DNA of 64,000 nt from Lachnospiraceae bacterium (GCA_014804645.1 JAAUZI010000094.1:1-64000); one strand, 5' to 3'; positions 16,772-26,277 are shown, counted from the first letter of the stretch. Translations and numbers: made by a program. The notes: generated by a model not told the origin, from the letters alone.

Positions 16772-16819
16772 GTCCGCAAAGGGGCAGTGAGCGAAATGCA
16801 CTGCCCAGTAACTTGCGGC

Positions 16820-16851
16820 GTTATGGTATCCGTAACAGGCAGACACGGGAG
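16820..16851 (+). other. Short hairpin next to ribosome binding site (2)
   Basis: GTTATGG (16820-16826), loop TAT, CCGTAAC (16830-16836), seven pairs with one G-U, then AGGCAGACACGGGAG and a GTG start at 16858. Confidence 0.5.
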
Positions 16852-16857
16852 AACACA

Positions 16858-17853
16858 GTGAATTATATTATTCTGGATCTGGAGTGGAATCAAAGCAGCA
16901 CAGGGCAGGAGCCGGAGGTGGCGACACTGCCGTTTGAGATCATTGAGATTGGAGCGATCAAACTAAATCATGAGCGGATCATGGTCAGCGAGTTCAGTCA
17001 GCTGATCCGGCCCACTGTGTACCGGCGGATGCACAGGATCACCAGCAAACTGATTCATATGCGTATGGAGGAGCTTGAGAGAGGGAAACCTTTTACACAG
17101 GTGGTAGAGGATTTCCTGCATTGGTGTGGGGAGGACTATATATTCTGCACCTGGGGACCGCTGGACCTGACGGAGCTGCAGCGTAATCTGCGCTACTATG
17201 GCATGGAGCCTCTCGCAAAAGGCCCGATAGCCTTTTTGGACGTGCAGAAATTGTTCAGCATTGCCTATGAGGACCGCAAGAGCAGACGGGCGCTGGAATG
17301 GGCGGTGGACTATCTTGAGATTGAGAAGGATATCCCCTTTCACAGGGCTTTCAGCGATGCCTATTACACGGCCAAGGTGCTGGCGGCGATCCGGGACGAG
17401 GAGGTGCTGAAAAACGTGTCCTATGATGTATTCAATCCCCCCTCCTGCCGGGAGGAGGAGATCAAGGTACAGTTCGACACGTATTTCAAATATATTTCCC
17501 GCACATTTCCGGACAAGGCGGCGGCGCTGGCGGACCGGGAGGTCAGCTCCAGCAAATGCTACCTCTGTCACCGGAATCTGCGAAAGAAGATAAAATGGTT
17601 TTCTCCCAACGCACGCCATTACTACTGTGTGGCTGTCTGCGAAAAGCACGGTTTCCTGAAATGTAAAATACGTATTCGCAAGGCGGAGAACGGACAGATA
17701 TATGTGGTAAAAACCAGTCGTTTTATCTCTCCGGAAGACGTGGAAAAACTGATCGAGCGGCGTGACCATGCCCGCAGGATGCACAGCCGTTCCCGGAGAA
17801 CCTCCGAGAAAGCGCCGGACAAGGCCGGTCGTCTGAAAGGATATATCTCATGA
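16858..17853 (+). CDS. DEDDh 3'-5' exonuclease (ERI-1/KapD-like)
   Basis: 331 residues from GTG at 16858 (CGGGAG seven bases before). Exonuclease domain, residues 1-185: ILDLEWN holds the first Asp/Glu pair, GPLDLTEL the second Asp, and HRAFSDAYYTAKV the His and last Asp of the DEDDh site. The C-terminal ~130 residues have two Cys pairs (CYLCHRNL and a distant C...C) that may bind zinc, and a basic tail (HARRMHSRSRR). Related proteins trim structured RNA or DNA 3' ends; the substrate is unknown. The stop overlaps the ATG of the next gene (ATGA), so the two are translationally coupled. Confidence 0.85.
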   Translation: MNYIILDLEWNQSSTGQEPEVATLPFEIIEIGAIKLNHERIMVSEFSQLIRPTVYRRMHRITSKLIHMRMEELERGKPFTQVVEDFLHWCGEDYIFCTWGPLDLTELQRNLRYYGMEPLAKGPIAFLDVQKLFSIAYEDRKSRRALEWAVDYLEIEKDIPFHRAFSDAYYTAKVLAAIRDEEVLKNVSYDVFNPPSCREEEIKVQFDTYFKYISRTFPDKAAALADREVSSSKCYLCHRNLRKKIKWFSPNARHYYCVAVCEKHGFLKCKIRIRKAENGQIYVVKTSRFISPEDVEKLIERRDHARRMHSRSRRTSEKAPDKAGRLKGYIS

Positions 17854-19718
17854 AAATATTGTTACCGTCAACAGCCGCAGGGCGTCGCCGCATATGTGCC
17901 TGGCTGATCGGATTTTCTCTGCTGTGCTGTGGCTTGCCTGCGTCGGCGGAGACCGTTCAGGAGCGCATTCAGGAGCAGCAGGGTATGACTGTGGAGAGCA
18001 ATGAGGTGCCGGGCTGGCCCACGGGTCCCATTGTCACAGCCCAGTCAGCCATTTTGATGGAGGCGGAGACAGGCACCATTCTGTATGCCAAAAATATTCA
18101 TGCCAGACAGTATCCGGCCAGCACTACCAAGATCCTGACCACATTGATCGCGGCGGAGCAGTGCTCCCTGGACGAATGGGTCACTTTCTCAAGGGATGCC
18201 ATCTATGACACTCCCTCGGACAGCAATCATATCGCAATGGATGTGGGACAGCAGCTGACCATGGAGGACTGTCTGAACGCGATTCTGATCCGGTCCGCCA
18301 ACGAAGTGGCATTTGCGGTGGCGGAGCATATCACTGGCACCAGCTGGCATGACTTTGCGGATATTATGAACAGAAGGGCTGAGGAGCTGGGCTGTGTGGA
18401 TTCCCACTTTGTCAATCCAAACGGTCTGCCGGACGAGAATCACTATACCTCCGCATATGATCTGGCCATGATTGGCCGGGCTTTTTTTGCCAATGAAATG
18501 CTGTGCAGGATCAGTCTCACACCGCGGCTGCACATTCTGCCCAACGACCATATGCCCTACGAAAAACTGGAGAATTCCAAGGTGGAATTGCTGCCGGGAA
18601 AAACCTACGGCTATGATGATCTGGTGGGTGTGAAAACCGGCTATACCAACGCGGCCCGCTACAGCGTTGTATCCTGCGCGGAGCGGGACGGGCTGAAACT
18701 GATCTGCGTGGTGCTCAGAGACGAATCTCCATATCACTATGAAGACACTATAGCGCTGCTCAACTATGGATTCAGCAATTTTTCCAAGGTCAATGTCTCC
18801 CAGATGGAGTCCAAGTACAACATTGACAATACGGGCTTTTTTTACGGGGAACACGATATTTTCGGCAGCTCCAGGCCGCTGTTGTCCCTGAATCAGGAGG
18901 ACTGTATCGTCTTGCCAAAGACAGTGGATTTCTCAGATACGGTATCCACAATCAGTTATGACACCGTGTCCGAGGGACAGGCGGCTGTCATACATTACAG
19001 CTATCAGGGGGTGGATCTGGGCAGCGTGTCGGTGGATTTGGCATTGCCCAGCGACAGCGGATACAGCTTTGACAGCGGTCTGCTGGGAGAGAAAGAGACT
19101 GTGGACAGTGAAAAGACTCCGCTTCTTGTTTTTGTGAATGTGAAAAAAGTGTTGATGTGGGCGGGAATCGCAGTGGTGGCAGTGCTCGTGTTTATGGGAC
19201 TGAGACATCTTTTGAAGGAGTTTCATTTTCCGGTTCGACGCACCAACACCCGCCGCAGCTGGGAGAAAGAACGCCGCAAACACCGTCCGAGAGAATATGA
19301 GGACAGCCCTGAGCTGAGTGTGGAGCAGCTGCGTAGACGACAGGTGAAAGAGGCCCGTCGAAGACAGCTGCGCCGCGAGGACGAGGAGGACGAGACGTCC
19401 GGCGTTATCAAACTGCACAAGCAGCAGGTGAAGGAGGCCCGCCGAAGACAGCTGCGCCGCGAGGACGAGGAGAGCACAGGGCCGAGTTTTCACCAGGTGC
19501 ACAGGCAGGAGGTCAGGGAGGCCCGTCATAGGCAGCTGCGCCGCGAAAATGAGGAGAGCACAGGGCCGAGTTTCCGCCAGCAGCACAGGCAGGAGATCAG
19601 AGAGGCCCGCCGCAGGCAGCTGCGCCGGGATCACGGCGAGGACGATGAATTGAATTATATTCAGCTGCGCAGACTGCAGGCGAAGGAGACGTATCGCGAG
19701 CGGCGAAAAGACAAGTGA
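17850..19718 (+). CDS. D-alanyl-D-alanine carboxypeptidase with repetitive cytoplasmic tail
   Basis: 622 residues. Signal peptide 1-33, then a peptidase S11 (penicillin-binding protein 5/6) domain: SxxK is ASTTK near residue 93, SxN is SAN near 150, and KTG is VKTGYT near 263. It trims the terminal D-Ala of peptidoglycan stem peptides outside the membrane. A PBP5-type C-terminal domain follows, then a membrane helix at ~430-450. The last ~170 residues, unusual for the family, are cytoplasmic and contain about 4.5 repeats of 28 residues built on QVKEARRRQLRREDEE, a highly charged coiled coil. Translationally coupled to the exonuclease gene upstream. Confidence 0.93.
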   Translation: MKILLPSTAAGRRRICAWLIGFSLLCCGLPASAETVQERIQEQQGMTVESNEVPGWPTGPIVTAQSAILMEAETGTILYAKNIHARQYPASTTKILTTLIAAEQCSLDEWVTFSRDAIYDTPSDSNHIAMDVGQQLTMEDCLNAILIRSANEVAFAVAEHITGTSWHDFADIMNRRAEELGCVDSHFVNPNGLPDENHYTSAYDLAMIGRAFFANEMLCRISLTPRLHILPNDHMPYEKLENSKVELLPGKTYGYDDLVGVKTGYTNAARYSVVSCAERDGLKLICVVLRDESPYHYEDTIALLNYGFSNFSKVNVSQMESKYNIDNTGFFYGEHDIFGSSRPLLSLNQEDCIVLPKTVDFSDTVSTISYDTVSEGQAAVIHYSYQGVDLGSVSVDLALPSDSGYSFDSGLLGEKETVDSEKTPLLVFVNVKKVLMWAGIAVVAVLVFMGLRHLLKEFHFPVRRTNTRRSWEKERRKHRPREYEDSPELSVEQLRRRQVKEARRRQLRREDEEDETSGVIKLHKQQVKEARRRQLRREDEESTGPSFHQVHRQEVREARHRQLRRENEESTGPSFRQQHRQEIREARRRQLRRDHGEDDELNYIQLRRLQAKETYRERRKDK

Positions 19719-19730
19719 GGACAGATAGAT

Positions 19731-20375
19731 ATGCGTTTACGAAACATTACCGGTTCCAGGGAGGCGATTGCCGCCAGCAGACATGTAGTGCATGAAGAGC
19801 TAAGCTGTCGGGGAAGGTGGCAGGAGATATTTGGAAACGGGAATCCGATTCATATTGAGATCGGCATGGGAAAGGGAAAGTTTATCTATACCATGGCCCG
19901 GCTGCACCCGGAGAACAACTATGTGGGAATCGAGAAATACTCCAGCGTACTGCTACGGGCTGTCCAGAAGATGGAAGAGGAGGAGCTGCCCAATCTGAAA
20001 CTGATCCGTATGGACGCGGAGGAGATAGCGGAGGTGTTCGCACCGGGTGAGGTGGACCGTATTTATCTGAACTTTTCCGATCCCTGGCCCAAGGATCGGC
20101 ATGCCAAACGCAGATTGCCATCCAGGCAGTTTCTGGAGAGATATGACGTGATTCTCAACCCCCGGGGACAACTGGAGTTCAAGACCGACAACCGTGAGCT
20201 GTTCGATTTTGCGGTGGAGGAGCTTGAACCCGCAGGCTGGCAGGCGAAACTGATAACCTATGATCTGCACGGAGACGCGGCGCTGATGGAAGGCAATGTG
20301 ATGACGGAGTACGAGGAAAAGTTTTCTGCCATGGGCAATCCTATTTATAAATATATTATTTATCGGGAAAAATAA
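19731..20375 (+). CDS. trmB: tRNA (guanine-N7-)-methyltransferase
   Basis: 214 residues, ATG at 19731. It forms m7G46 in tRNA. SAM-binding IEIGMGKGKFIYTMA at ~42, then VGIEKYSSVLLRA, RMDAEEI and the family signature NFSDPWPKDRHAKRRL at ~118, where Asp and the basic residues position the guanine; TDNRELFDF follows. Length is normal. It lies 12 nt after the carboxypeptidase gene, so it is probably in the same transcript. Confidence 0.96.
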   Translation: MRLRNITGSREAIAASRHVVHEELSCRGRWQEIFGNGNPIHIEIGMGKGKFIYTMARLHPENNYVGIEKYSSVLLRAVQKMEEEELPNLKLIRMDAEEIAEVFAPGEVDRIYLNFSDPWPKDRHAKRRLPSRQFLERYDVILNPRGQLEFKTDNRELFDFAVEELEPAGWQAKLITYDLHGDAALMEGNVMTEYEEKFSAMGNPIYKYIIYREK

Positions 20376-20406
20376 AGCAAGAAACTTCAGAATAGGAGGA
20401 GAGAAT

Positions 20407-20718
20407 ATGAAATTTACGGTGGAAAATTTTGAGACAGAGGTGCTGCAGGCGCAGGGAACAGTGCTGGTGGATTTCTATGCGGACTGGTGCGGTCCCTGCA
20501 AGATGATGGCCCCGCTGGTGGAGCGCATGGCTGAGAAGTACGAGGGTCAGATTAAAATAGGTAAGCTGAACGTGGAGGAGGCCATGGAAATCTCCGACAG
20601 GTATCAGGTGAGAAATATTCCCACCTTTATTTTCTTTCAGAACGGGCAGCCTGTGGACACCCATATAGGCGGCATGTCTGCGGCGGAGCTGGAGGAGAAG
20701 ATTAAGGCTTATATCTAA
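20407..20718 (+). CDS. trxA: Thioredoxin
   Basis: 103 residues; ATG at 20407 after AGGAGGAG. The classic thioredoxin fold carries the active site DWCGPCKMM at ~30 and the cis-Pro in RNIPTFIFF at ~75. It reduces disulfides of cytoplasmic proteins with electrons from thioredoxin reductase, which is not in this window. Length is normal. It lies 31 nt after trmB and may be cotranscribed. Confidence 0.96.
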   Translation: MKFTVENFETEVLQAQGTVLVDFYADWCGPCKMMAPLVERMAEKYEGQIKIGKLNVEEAMEISDRYQVRNIPTFIFFQNGQPVDTHIGGMSAAELEEKIKAYI

Positions 20719-20749
20719 AGTGCAGATGAGAATTGCGGAGACTGGGAAG

Positions 20750-21637
20750 ATGAAAGTGTTTGAGGATAAGCGGCTGCTGGCCTACGAGGGCAGACGCACG
20801 CTGATTGCGGTGCTGGGGGCGGCGATTTACGCCGCCGGCACCAATCTCTTTATTGTGCCTTCGGGCCTGTACAGCAGCGGTGTCATGGGTCTGTGCCAGA
20901 TACTGCGTACATTGCTGGTGGAATATCTGCATCTGTCCTTTGGCAGTGTGGATATCGCCGGTATGATCTACTATATAATCAACATACCGATTTTTGTTGT
21001 GGGCTATAAGAAGATGGGGAAAAAATTCCTGTTGAAGACGTTGATCTGTGTGACAGTGATGTCAGCTGGCATGGCTGTCATACCTGTGACCCAGATCGTA
21101 GAGGACACCATGCTGGCCTGTGTGATCGGCGGCATTATCTGCGGCGCGGGAGTGGGCATTTTGCTGCGCATGGGAGCCTCCGGCGGTGGTATGGATATCG
21201 TGGGAGTGATACTGGTGAAGTGGAGACAGGATTTCAGCGTGGGCAGGGTAAATCTGGCGATGAACCTGGTGCTGTACAGTGCTTGTCTGTTCCTGTTCGA
21301 TGTGGAGACAGCGCTTTATTCCGTAATCAATGCGGCAGTGTACTCAGTGGCTATAGACAAGCTACACTCCCAAAATATTAATGTGGAGGTGAACGTGATC
21401 ACCAAGATCAGTTCCCAGGAACTGGAGAAAGAGGTATTCTCTGAGCTGGGCCGCGGCATCACCAAGTGGAAGACCGTGGGCGCCTACACCCACGAGGAGT
21501 CCCACATCCTGTACATTATGATGTCCAAGTACGAGGTACATCAGCTGAGAAATATTGTTCATAAATATGACCCCCAGGCGTTTATTGTGATAAACGAGGG
21601 GGTACATGTGGAAGGAAATTATCTGAAGAAACTGTAA
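20750..21637 (+). CDS. YitT family membrane protein
   Basis: About 295 residues. ATG at 20750 has GGAG nine bases upstream; GTG 20720 and ATG 20726 in the same frame lack a site. Five or six membrane segments lie in residues ~10-200 (IPSGLYSSGVMGLCQI and GMAVIPVTQIVEDTM regions, GASGGGMDIVG loop), followed by a soluble DUF2179-type domain (~210-290) with VITKISSQELE and GAYTHEESHILYIMM. YitT proteins are widespread in Firmicutes; transport function is unproven. It begins 31 nt after trxA. Confidence 0.9.
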   Translation: MKVFEDKRLLAYEGRRTLIAVLGAAIYAAGTNLFIVPSGLYSSGVMGLCQILRTLLVEYLHLSFGSVDIAGMIYYIINIPIFVVGYKKMGKKFLLKTLICVTVMSAGMAVIPVTQIVEDTMLACVIGGIICGAGVGILLRMGASGGGMDIVGVILVKWRQDFSVGRVNLAMNLVLYSACLFLFDVETALYSVINAAVYSVAIDKLHSQNINVEVNVITKISSQELEKEVFSELGRGITKWKTVGAYTHEESHILYIMMSKYEVHQLRNIVHKYDPQAFIVINEGVHVEGNYLKKL

Positions 21638-21651
21638 AGCGAAATGGTCCG

Positions 21652-23136
21652 TCAGGTGTGGTACAACCCACCCGACTCATATTCCGGCTCACAGGTCAGG
21701 TTTGTGCCCAGCTTGCGCAGCACATTCTTGTCCACTTGGGAAAGGATCACGCTGGAATGTACTTCGGAACCGCGCAGGTTCTGGAGCTGTCGGATGGCTT
21801 GTCCGGCAGTTTCGTCTGTGGAAGCGCAGATGGACAGGGCGATAAGGATTTCATCGGTGTGCAGACGGGGATTGCGGTTGCCCAAATGTTCCGTCTTAAG
21901 CTCCTGGATAGGTCCGATGGTGCTGGGGGAGATCAGCTGCACCTCGTCGGGAATGTTCGCCAATACTTTCAGCGCGTTCAGCAGCATGGCGGAGGAGGCC
22001 CCCAAAAGCTCGCTGGTCTTGCCGGTGATAATCCGGCCGTCCGGCAGCTGGATTGCTGTGGCGGGCTTACCTGTGGCGGCAGCCTTGACCTTGGCGGCGC
22101 TGACCACCGGGCGGTCGTCCACTGTGATGCCGGCCTGTTTCATCAGCAGTTCCAATTTCAAAATCTGTTCGTCATCCGCACTGCCCTGGCGCTTTTCGCA
22201 CAGGGTATTGTAGTATCTGCGGATAATCTCCTGGCAGGAGGCTTCCCTGCATATCTCATCATCCATGATGCACAGTCCCGCCATATTGACACCCATGTCA
22301 GTGGGGGATTTATAGGGAGACTTGCCCATGATTTTTTCAAACATGGCGCTGAGTACCGGGAAAATTTCCACGTCCCGATTATAGTTGATCGTGGTCTCAC
22401 CGTAGGCCTCCAGGTGGAATGGGTCAATCATATTCACATCGTTTAAGTCCGCCGTGGCGGCCTCGTAGGCCAGGTTGACGGGGTGCTTGAGAGACAGGTT
22501 CCAGATGGGGAAGGTCTCATACTTGGCATAGCCAGCCTTGATTCCCCGCCTGTACTCATGGTACAGCTGTGAAAGGCATGTGGCCATCTTGCCGCTGCCC
22601 GGTCCGGGGGCGGTAATCACCACCAGCTCTCTGGACGTTTCAATATATTCGTTGCGCCCGTAGCCCTCATCGCTGACGAGCAGGGGAATGTTGGAGGGAT
22701 AGCCGGGGATGGGGTAGTGGCGGTACACCTTCATGCCCAGAGATTCCAGTTTTTTCTGATAGGCCACAGCGCTGGGCTGCTCCGCAAAGCGGGTCAGACA
22801 CACGCTGCCCACATACAGGCCGTAGCCACGAAAAGCGTCTATCAGCCGCAGTACGTCCACGTCGTAGGTGATCCCCAAGTCGGAGCGCACCTTATTTTTT
22901 TCGATATCCGCCGCATTGATAACAATGACTATCTCCGCGCGGTCCCGCAGCTGGGCCAGCATATTGATCTTGCTGTCGGGCTTAAAGCCGGGCAGCACCC
23001 GGGACGCGTGATAGTCGTCAAAAAGCTTGCCGCCGAATTCCAGATAGAGCTTGCCGCCGAATGCGGCGATTCTCTCCTTGATTTTTTCCGACTGCATCTT
23101 CAAGTATTTGTCATGATCGAAACCGATTTTATTCAT
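21652..23136 (-). CDS. DUF1846 family protein
   Basis: 494 residues from ATG at 23136 (GGGGAGG eleven bases upstream). Full-length member of the DUF1846 family of ~500 residues: KIGFDHDKYLKMQSEKI at the start, LYLEFGGKLFDDYHASRVLP at ~30, and a P-loop-like segment TAPGPGSGKMATCLSQLYHE at ~180, followed by a two-domain remainder. The family is conserved in Firmicutes, soluble, and its biochemical role is unsettled; nucleotide binding is inferred from the Gly-rich loop. It is convergent with the yitT-type gene, with only 14 bases between the stops and no terminator seen. Confidence 0.9.
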   Translation of the reverse strand: MNKIGFDHDKYLKMQSEKIKERIAAFGGKLYLEFGGKLFDDYHASRVLPGFKPDSKINMLAQLRDRAEIVIVINAADIEKNKVRSDLGITYDVDVLRLIDAFRGYGLYVGSVCLTRFAEQPSAVAYQKKLESLGMKVYRHYPIPGYPSNIPLLVSDEGYGRNEYIETSRELVVITAPGPGSGKMATCLSQLYHEYRRGIKAGYAKYETFPIWNLSLKHPVNLAYEAATADLNDVNMIDPFHLEAYGETTINYNRDVEIFPVLSAMFEKIMGKSPYKSPTDMGVNMAGLCIMDDEICREASCQEIIRRYYNTLCEKRQGSADDEQILKLELLMKQAGITVDDRPVVSAAKVKAAATGKPATAIQLPDGRIITGKTSELLGASSAMLLNALKVLANIPDEVQLISPSTIGPIQELKTEHLGNRNPRLHTDEILIALSICASTDETAGQAIRQLQNLRGSEVHSSVILSQVDKNVLRKLGTNLTCEPEYESGGLYHT

Positions 23137-23243
23137 TTGTTCCGTATACCTCCCCAAAGACTAAAAACTTATTCTATTTTACAAAAAATGAGCGGCAAAA
23201 TCAAGATATACGAAAAGAAATCCTTGATAAATTCAATTAAACA

Positions 23244-23272
23244 TTGACATAAGCATAAAAAGGAGATAATAT
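23244..23272 (+). promoter_or_regulatory. Sigma-A promoter of the first Cys-rich/lipoprotein module
   Basis: TTGACA (23244-23249), 17-nt spacer, TAATAT (23267-23272), a near-consensus promoter about 80 nt ahead of the gene at 23355. Confidence 0.88.
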
Positions 23273-23354
23273 ATAGTTGCATACAAGGAACGCCATATAG
23301 AAATAAATGAATTGGGGATTATGCCAGTAAAAGAGAAAAAAGAGGAGATTAAGG

Positions 23355-23675
23355 ATGCAAAGAACAATGAAGAAGATGGTATTGGCGGTAGCATTGTGTT
23401 TAGTTTGCGGTTTGCAGAGTGCAGGTACTGTAGAGGCCGCGGTAAACTATGAAGCATGTCCTTTCTGTGGAACGCGAGTAGAGCGATATACGAGTACAGT
23501 AAAGGTTGCGTCAGTATTTATAAAAGAATGTATAGGCGCCGGTCACAGAAACTGTGATATCTATCACGTGTTTTATGATGATTATGATTTTATTCACTGC
23601 CAGATCAACGGCTGCCTATATTCGGAGACAGCGCATAATAATGGATGGGATACCTATGAGCATATTTCGAGATAG
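23355..23675 (+). CDS. Small secreted Cys-rich protein, copy 1
   Basis: 106 residues; ATG at 23355 after AGAGGAG. Signal peptide of ~28 residues ends at VEA. The mature part starts AVNYEACPFCGTRVERYTST and holds six Cys (C-x2-C, then C-x8-C, then C-x4-C) plus several His (GHRNCD, HCQ), compatible with one or two metal sites or with disulfides. A paralogue lies at 25835-26149. Family unknown. Its last 20 bases overlap the start of the lipoprotein gene, which argues for coupled translation and a joint role. Confidence 0.8.
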   Translation: MQRTMKKMVLAVALCLVCGLQSAGTVEAAVNYEACPFCGTRVERYTSTVKVASVFIKECIGAGHRNCDIYHVFYDDYDFIHCQINGCLYSETAHNNGWDTYEHISR

Positions 23676-25794
23676 GAAAAAACGGAATGCAAAGCATAGT
23701 ATAGTGTGCGGTATTTTATTAGCGTCCGTATTGGCTTTGGGTGCTTGTGGACTTCCGAGAGTTTCTGACTCCAACGCGGATAGCGAGACTATGGGCGGTT
23801 CCGTTCCTGTGGCTGAATTTCGTGATATGAGGCTGCCCGGTACTCTGGATTATTTTTGGAAATACGCAGTTAGTGAGGACTGGCTTTATTGTGTCTCCCG
23901 CAAGCGTGAACCGGGAACGGTGCAGCGCAATGTATGGTTTGTATATAAAAGCGAGATAAACAATGGATTTGAACCTGAGATATATATTGAGAGAGAGGGA
24001 GGAATGCCTCTTATTTTGCTGCCAGGTTCAGAAGGCGACTGCTTTTTGTTCTGTCAGGACGACAATGGGGAATTTTCCTTGGAAAAATATGATGTCGCTG
24101 GGGAGCTGCAGTGGCATAGGGGGTATGGGGCGTCACAGTTTCAAGACATTGGTAATACTCTTACGGATGGGATTGTGACAGAAGACGGCAGAGTATTCCT
24201 GTACGCCCATGGAAAGGGAGGAAAGGTCTTTGCGTTTAGGGCAGAGGGTGAACTGGAGGAAATTTATGATTCCACTCTGGAAGTGTTAGAGGGCATTGCG
24301 GAGGGCAGGGACGGTAAGGTATATGGATATTATGTGACAGGAGAAAACCCTGTCTTTTGGGAAGTAGGGGGTGATGGGGAACCCCTCTTCTGTCCGATTA
24401 CGCCATTGCAGGTGTTTGGGGGACGCGAGGACGGAATCTACCTGTGCAGTGGAGAAGGACTGTGGAAATACGAGCCGGCAACGGGGGAAACGGAGAGGAT
24501 GTGGGAATGGGATGATGAGTATGTACAGGTAGACGGCGGCCATATAACCCACATTTTTCGCGGAAAAGAGGGAGTGCATCTGATGTGTCTGCGTAGCTCG
24601 GTCATTATAGGACAGGGTGATGTCCTGACTTTTGTTTCGGTAGATTTTGAGGATGAGTGGGATTATCCCCCTAAACAGATTGTGACTATCAGTAACGCAC
24701 GCAGCTATGATAATCTGTGCCATATGGAAGATATGGTACGGCGGTATAACCGACAGAGCAGGAAATATCGGGTGGTAATAGTCGCGCCGCAGGAAGATAC
24801 AACTCGGAGCGATTATATAGAAACGTTGCATTTGCAACTTATCAGAGGAGAAGGATCAGATTTGATTGATGTGCAGGGCATGGATGTGGACGCTCTGGCA
24901 GCAAAAGGCGCCTTTGAGGACTTGACCCGTTACTATGAGACAATAGACGCGGGAGAGATTTTGGAACCCGTCAGAGAGGCCGGTAAGTTTATGGGCAGGG
25001 ATATAATGGTCATTCCGTCTTTTTCTATGGAGACTTTGCTGAGCCGGAAGGAAATAGATCCGGAGGACTGGACACCCGCACACTTTTTGGAATTGTCCCG
25101 AGATAATGCTCTATTTGCGACTCCGATGTCTCAGATGGAGGCGTTTTGGTATTGTATGGGAGCCAAAGCCATTGAGCATTTTGTGGACTATGAAAAAAAG
25201 GAATGCCATTTTGACTGTGAGGATTTCTATTTAGTCCTTGAGGGATGCAAGCAGTGGGAGCCGGAGGAAACCGCAGACGGTTTGTTGATTCGTGCCTACG
25301 TCAACAGTACCAATATGTATCTGATGTATAAAAACCGAAATGCGTATTGGCTTGGAAACCCTGGCTGGAACGGGGCGGAGAATCAGTTTTATCCCACAGA
25401 TGTATTTGTGATGAACAGTGCATCAAAAAATAAGGAGGGTGCATGGGATTTCTTGGCGTATCTGCTCTCGCGCGATATGCAGGATAGTATCGATTGGGAA
25501 TTTCCGGTGAGAGAGGATAGCCTCGAACAATTCTTTGTGTCTTCATATATTGAACCGAATACGGAATTTAATTATCAAACGGGATTTGGCGTGTTGACGC
25601 AGGAAGATTGTGGTATGATGCGCAGTCTGATGGATTATGCTGTCTATCGGGACTCAGCCCTTATAAGCGCCAGCAGCCCGATACGCCTGATTCTCTATGA
25701 GGAAGTAGGGATGTATTTTGCGGGAGATGCTACGTTGGAGGAGACGGTAGAGAAGATTCAGGACAGGGTAAGCCTGTATCTGAAAGAGTTATAA
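23656..25794 (+). CDS. Propeller/solute-binding-type lipoprotein, copy 1
   Basis: About 712 residues from ATG at 23656, overlapping the previous stop by 20 bases (in-frame ATG at 23641 also possible). Lipobox LGAC near residue 29, so it is anchored outside the membrane. Residues ~45-335 are beta-rich with recurring short-hairpin units (EDGRVFLYAHG, GREDGIYLCSGEGLW) like a WD/propeller. Residues ~340-710 resemble an extracellular solute-binding protein (family 1): MVRRYNRQSRKYRVVIV, FEDLTRYYE, then NKEGAWDFLAYLL. No permease gene is near. A ligand sensor or receptor is as plausible as transport. Paralogues are at 26278 and 50675. Confidence 0.8.
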   Translation: MSIFRDRKKRNAKHSIVCGILLASVLALGACGLPRVSDSNADSETMGGSVPVAEFRDMRLPGTLDYFWKYAVSEDWLYCVSRKREPGTVQRNVWFVYKSEINNGFEPEIYIEREGGMPLILLPGSEGDCFLFCQDDNGEFSLEKYDVAGELQWHRGYGASQFQDIGNTLTDGIVTEDGRVFLYAHGKGGKVFAFRAEGELEEIYDSTLEVLEGIAEGRDGKVYGYYVTGENPVFWEVGGDGEPLFCPITPLQVFGGREDGIYLCSGEGLWKYEPATGETERMWEWDDEYVQVDGGHITHIFRGKEGVHLMCLRSSVIIGQGDVLTFVSVDFEDEWDYPPKQIVTISNARSYDNLCHMEDMVRRYNRQSRKYRVVIVAPQEDTTRSDYIETLHLQLIRGEGSDLIDVQGMDVDALAAKGAFEDLTRYYETIDAGEILEPVREAGKFMGRDIMVIPSFSMETLLSRKEIDPEDWTPAHFLELSRDNALFATPMSQMEAFWYCMGAKAIEHFVDYEKKECHFDCEDFYLVLEGCKQWEPEETADGLLIRAYVNSTNMYLMYKNRNAYWLGNPGWNGAENQFYPTDVFVMNSASKNKEGAWDFLAYLLSRDMQDSIDWEFPVREDSLEQFFVSSYIEPNTEFNYQTGFGVLTQEDCGMMRSLMDYAVYRDSALISASSPIRLILYEEVGMYFAGDATLEETVEKIQDRVSLYLKEL

Positions 25795-25834
25795 AGATGT
25801 GAAGTTTGTGGAGAGCATAAGGAGGGAATTAAAA

Positions 25835-26149
25835 GTGAAGAAGACAATGAAAAAAGTTGCGTTAGTGGTTGGTTTATGTTTGGGCATCAGTCTGCAAAGT
25901 ATGGATTTCGTGGAGGCTGCAGTAAATTATGAGGCATGCCCTTTTTGCGGAACACGAGTAGAACGATATACAACTACCAAGCTGTTGCTGACACAATTTG
26001 TTATGGCATGTGCAGAACATTCCAATTGTGAGATCCACCGCTTGGTTTATCATCAATTTGATATTAGTCATTGCCAGACCGCAGAATGTTATTATTCATC
26101 AGCTCCGTGTGGAGACCCCATAGAAGCATTTGCGCATATATCTAAGTAA
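25835..26149 (+). CDS. Small secreted Cys-rich protein, copy 2
   Basis: 104 residues from GTG at 25835 (AAGGAGGG eight bases upstream). This start aligns exactly with copy 1 (KKTMKKV against QRTMKKM). Signal peptide ends at VEA; the mature part begins AVNYEACPFCGTRVERYTTT, nearly identical to copy 1, then diverges while keeping C-x5-C, HCQ-x3-C and a final AHISK. Six core Cys are preserved, plus one extra near the end. It starts 40 nt after lipoprotein copy 1. Function unknown. Confidence 0.8.
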   Translation: MKKTMKKVALVVGLCLGISLQSMDFVEAAVNYEACPFCGTRVERYTTTKLLLTQFVMACAEHSNCEIHRLVYHQFDISHCQTAECYYSSAPCGDPIEAFAHISK

Positions 26150-26277
26150 TTCATGGGAATGATAGTTTATATCCTGTAAATCTGGCGCAACGGGTGCCGA
26201 CTTATTATAAAATTGCGGTCATATAGAGCTGGTAGAATAGTATATTTACGAGGGCATTATTGATTTAGACTTAAAGT

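Noticed and set aside
20702-20932. Minus-strand frames within trxA/yitT
   Set aside because: Shadows of conserved genes without start signals.
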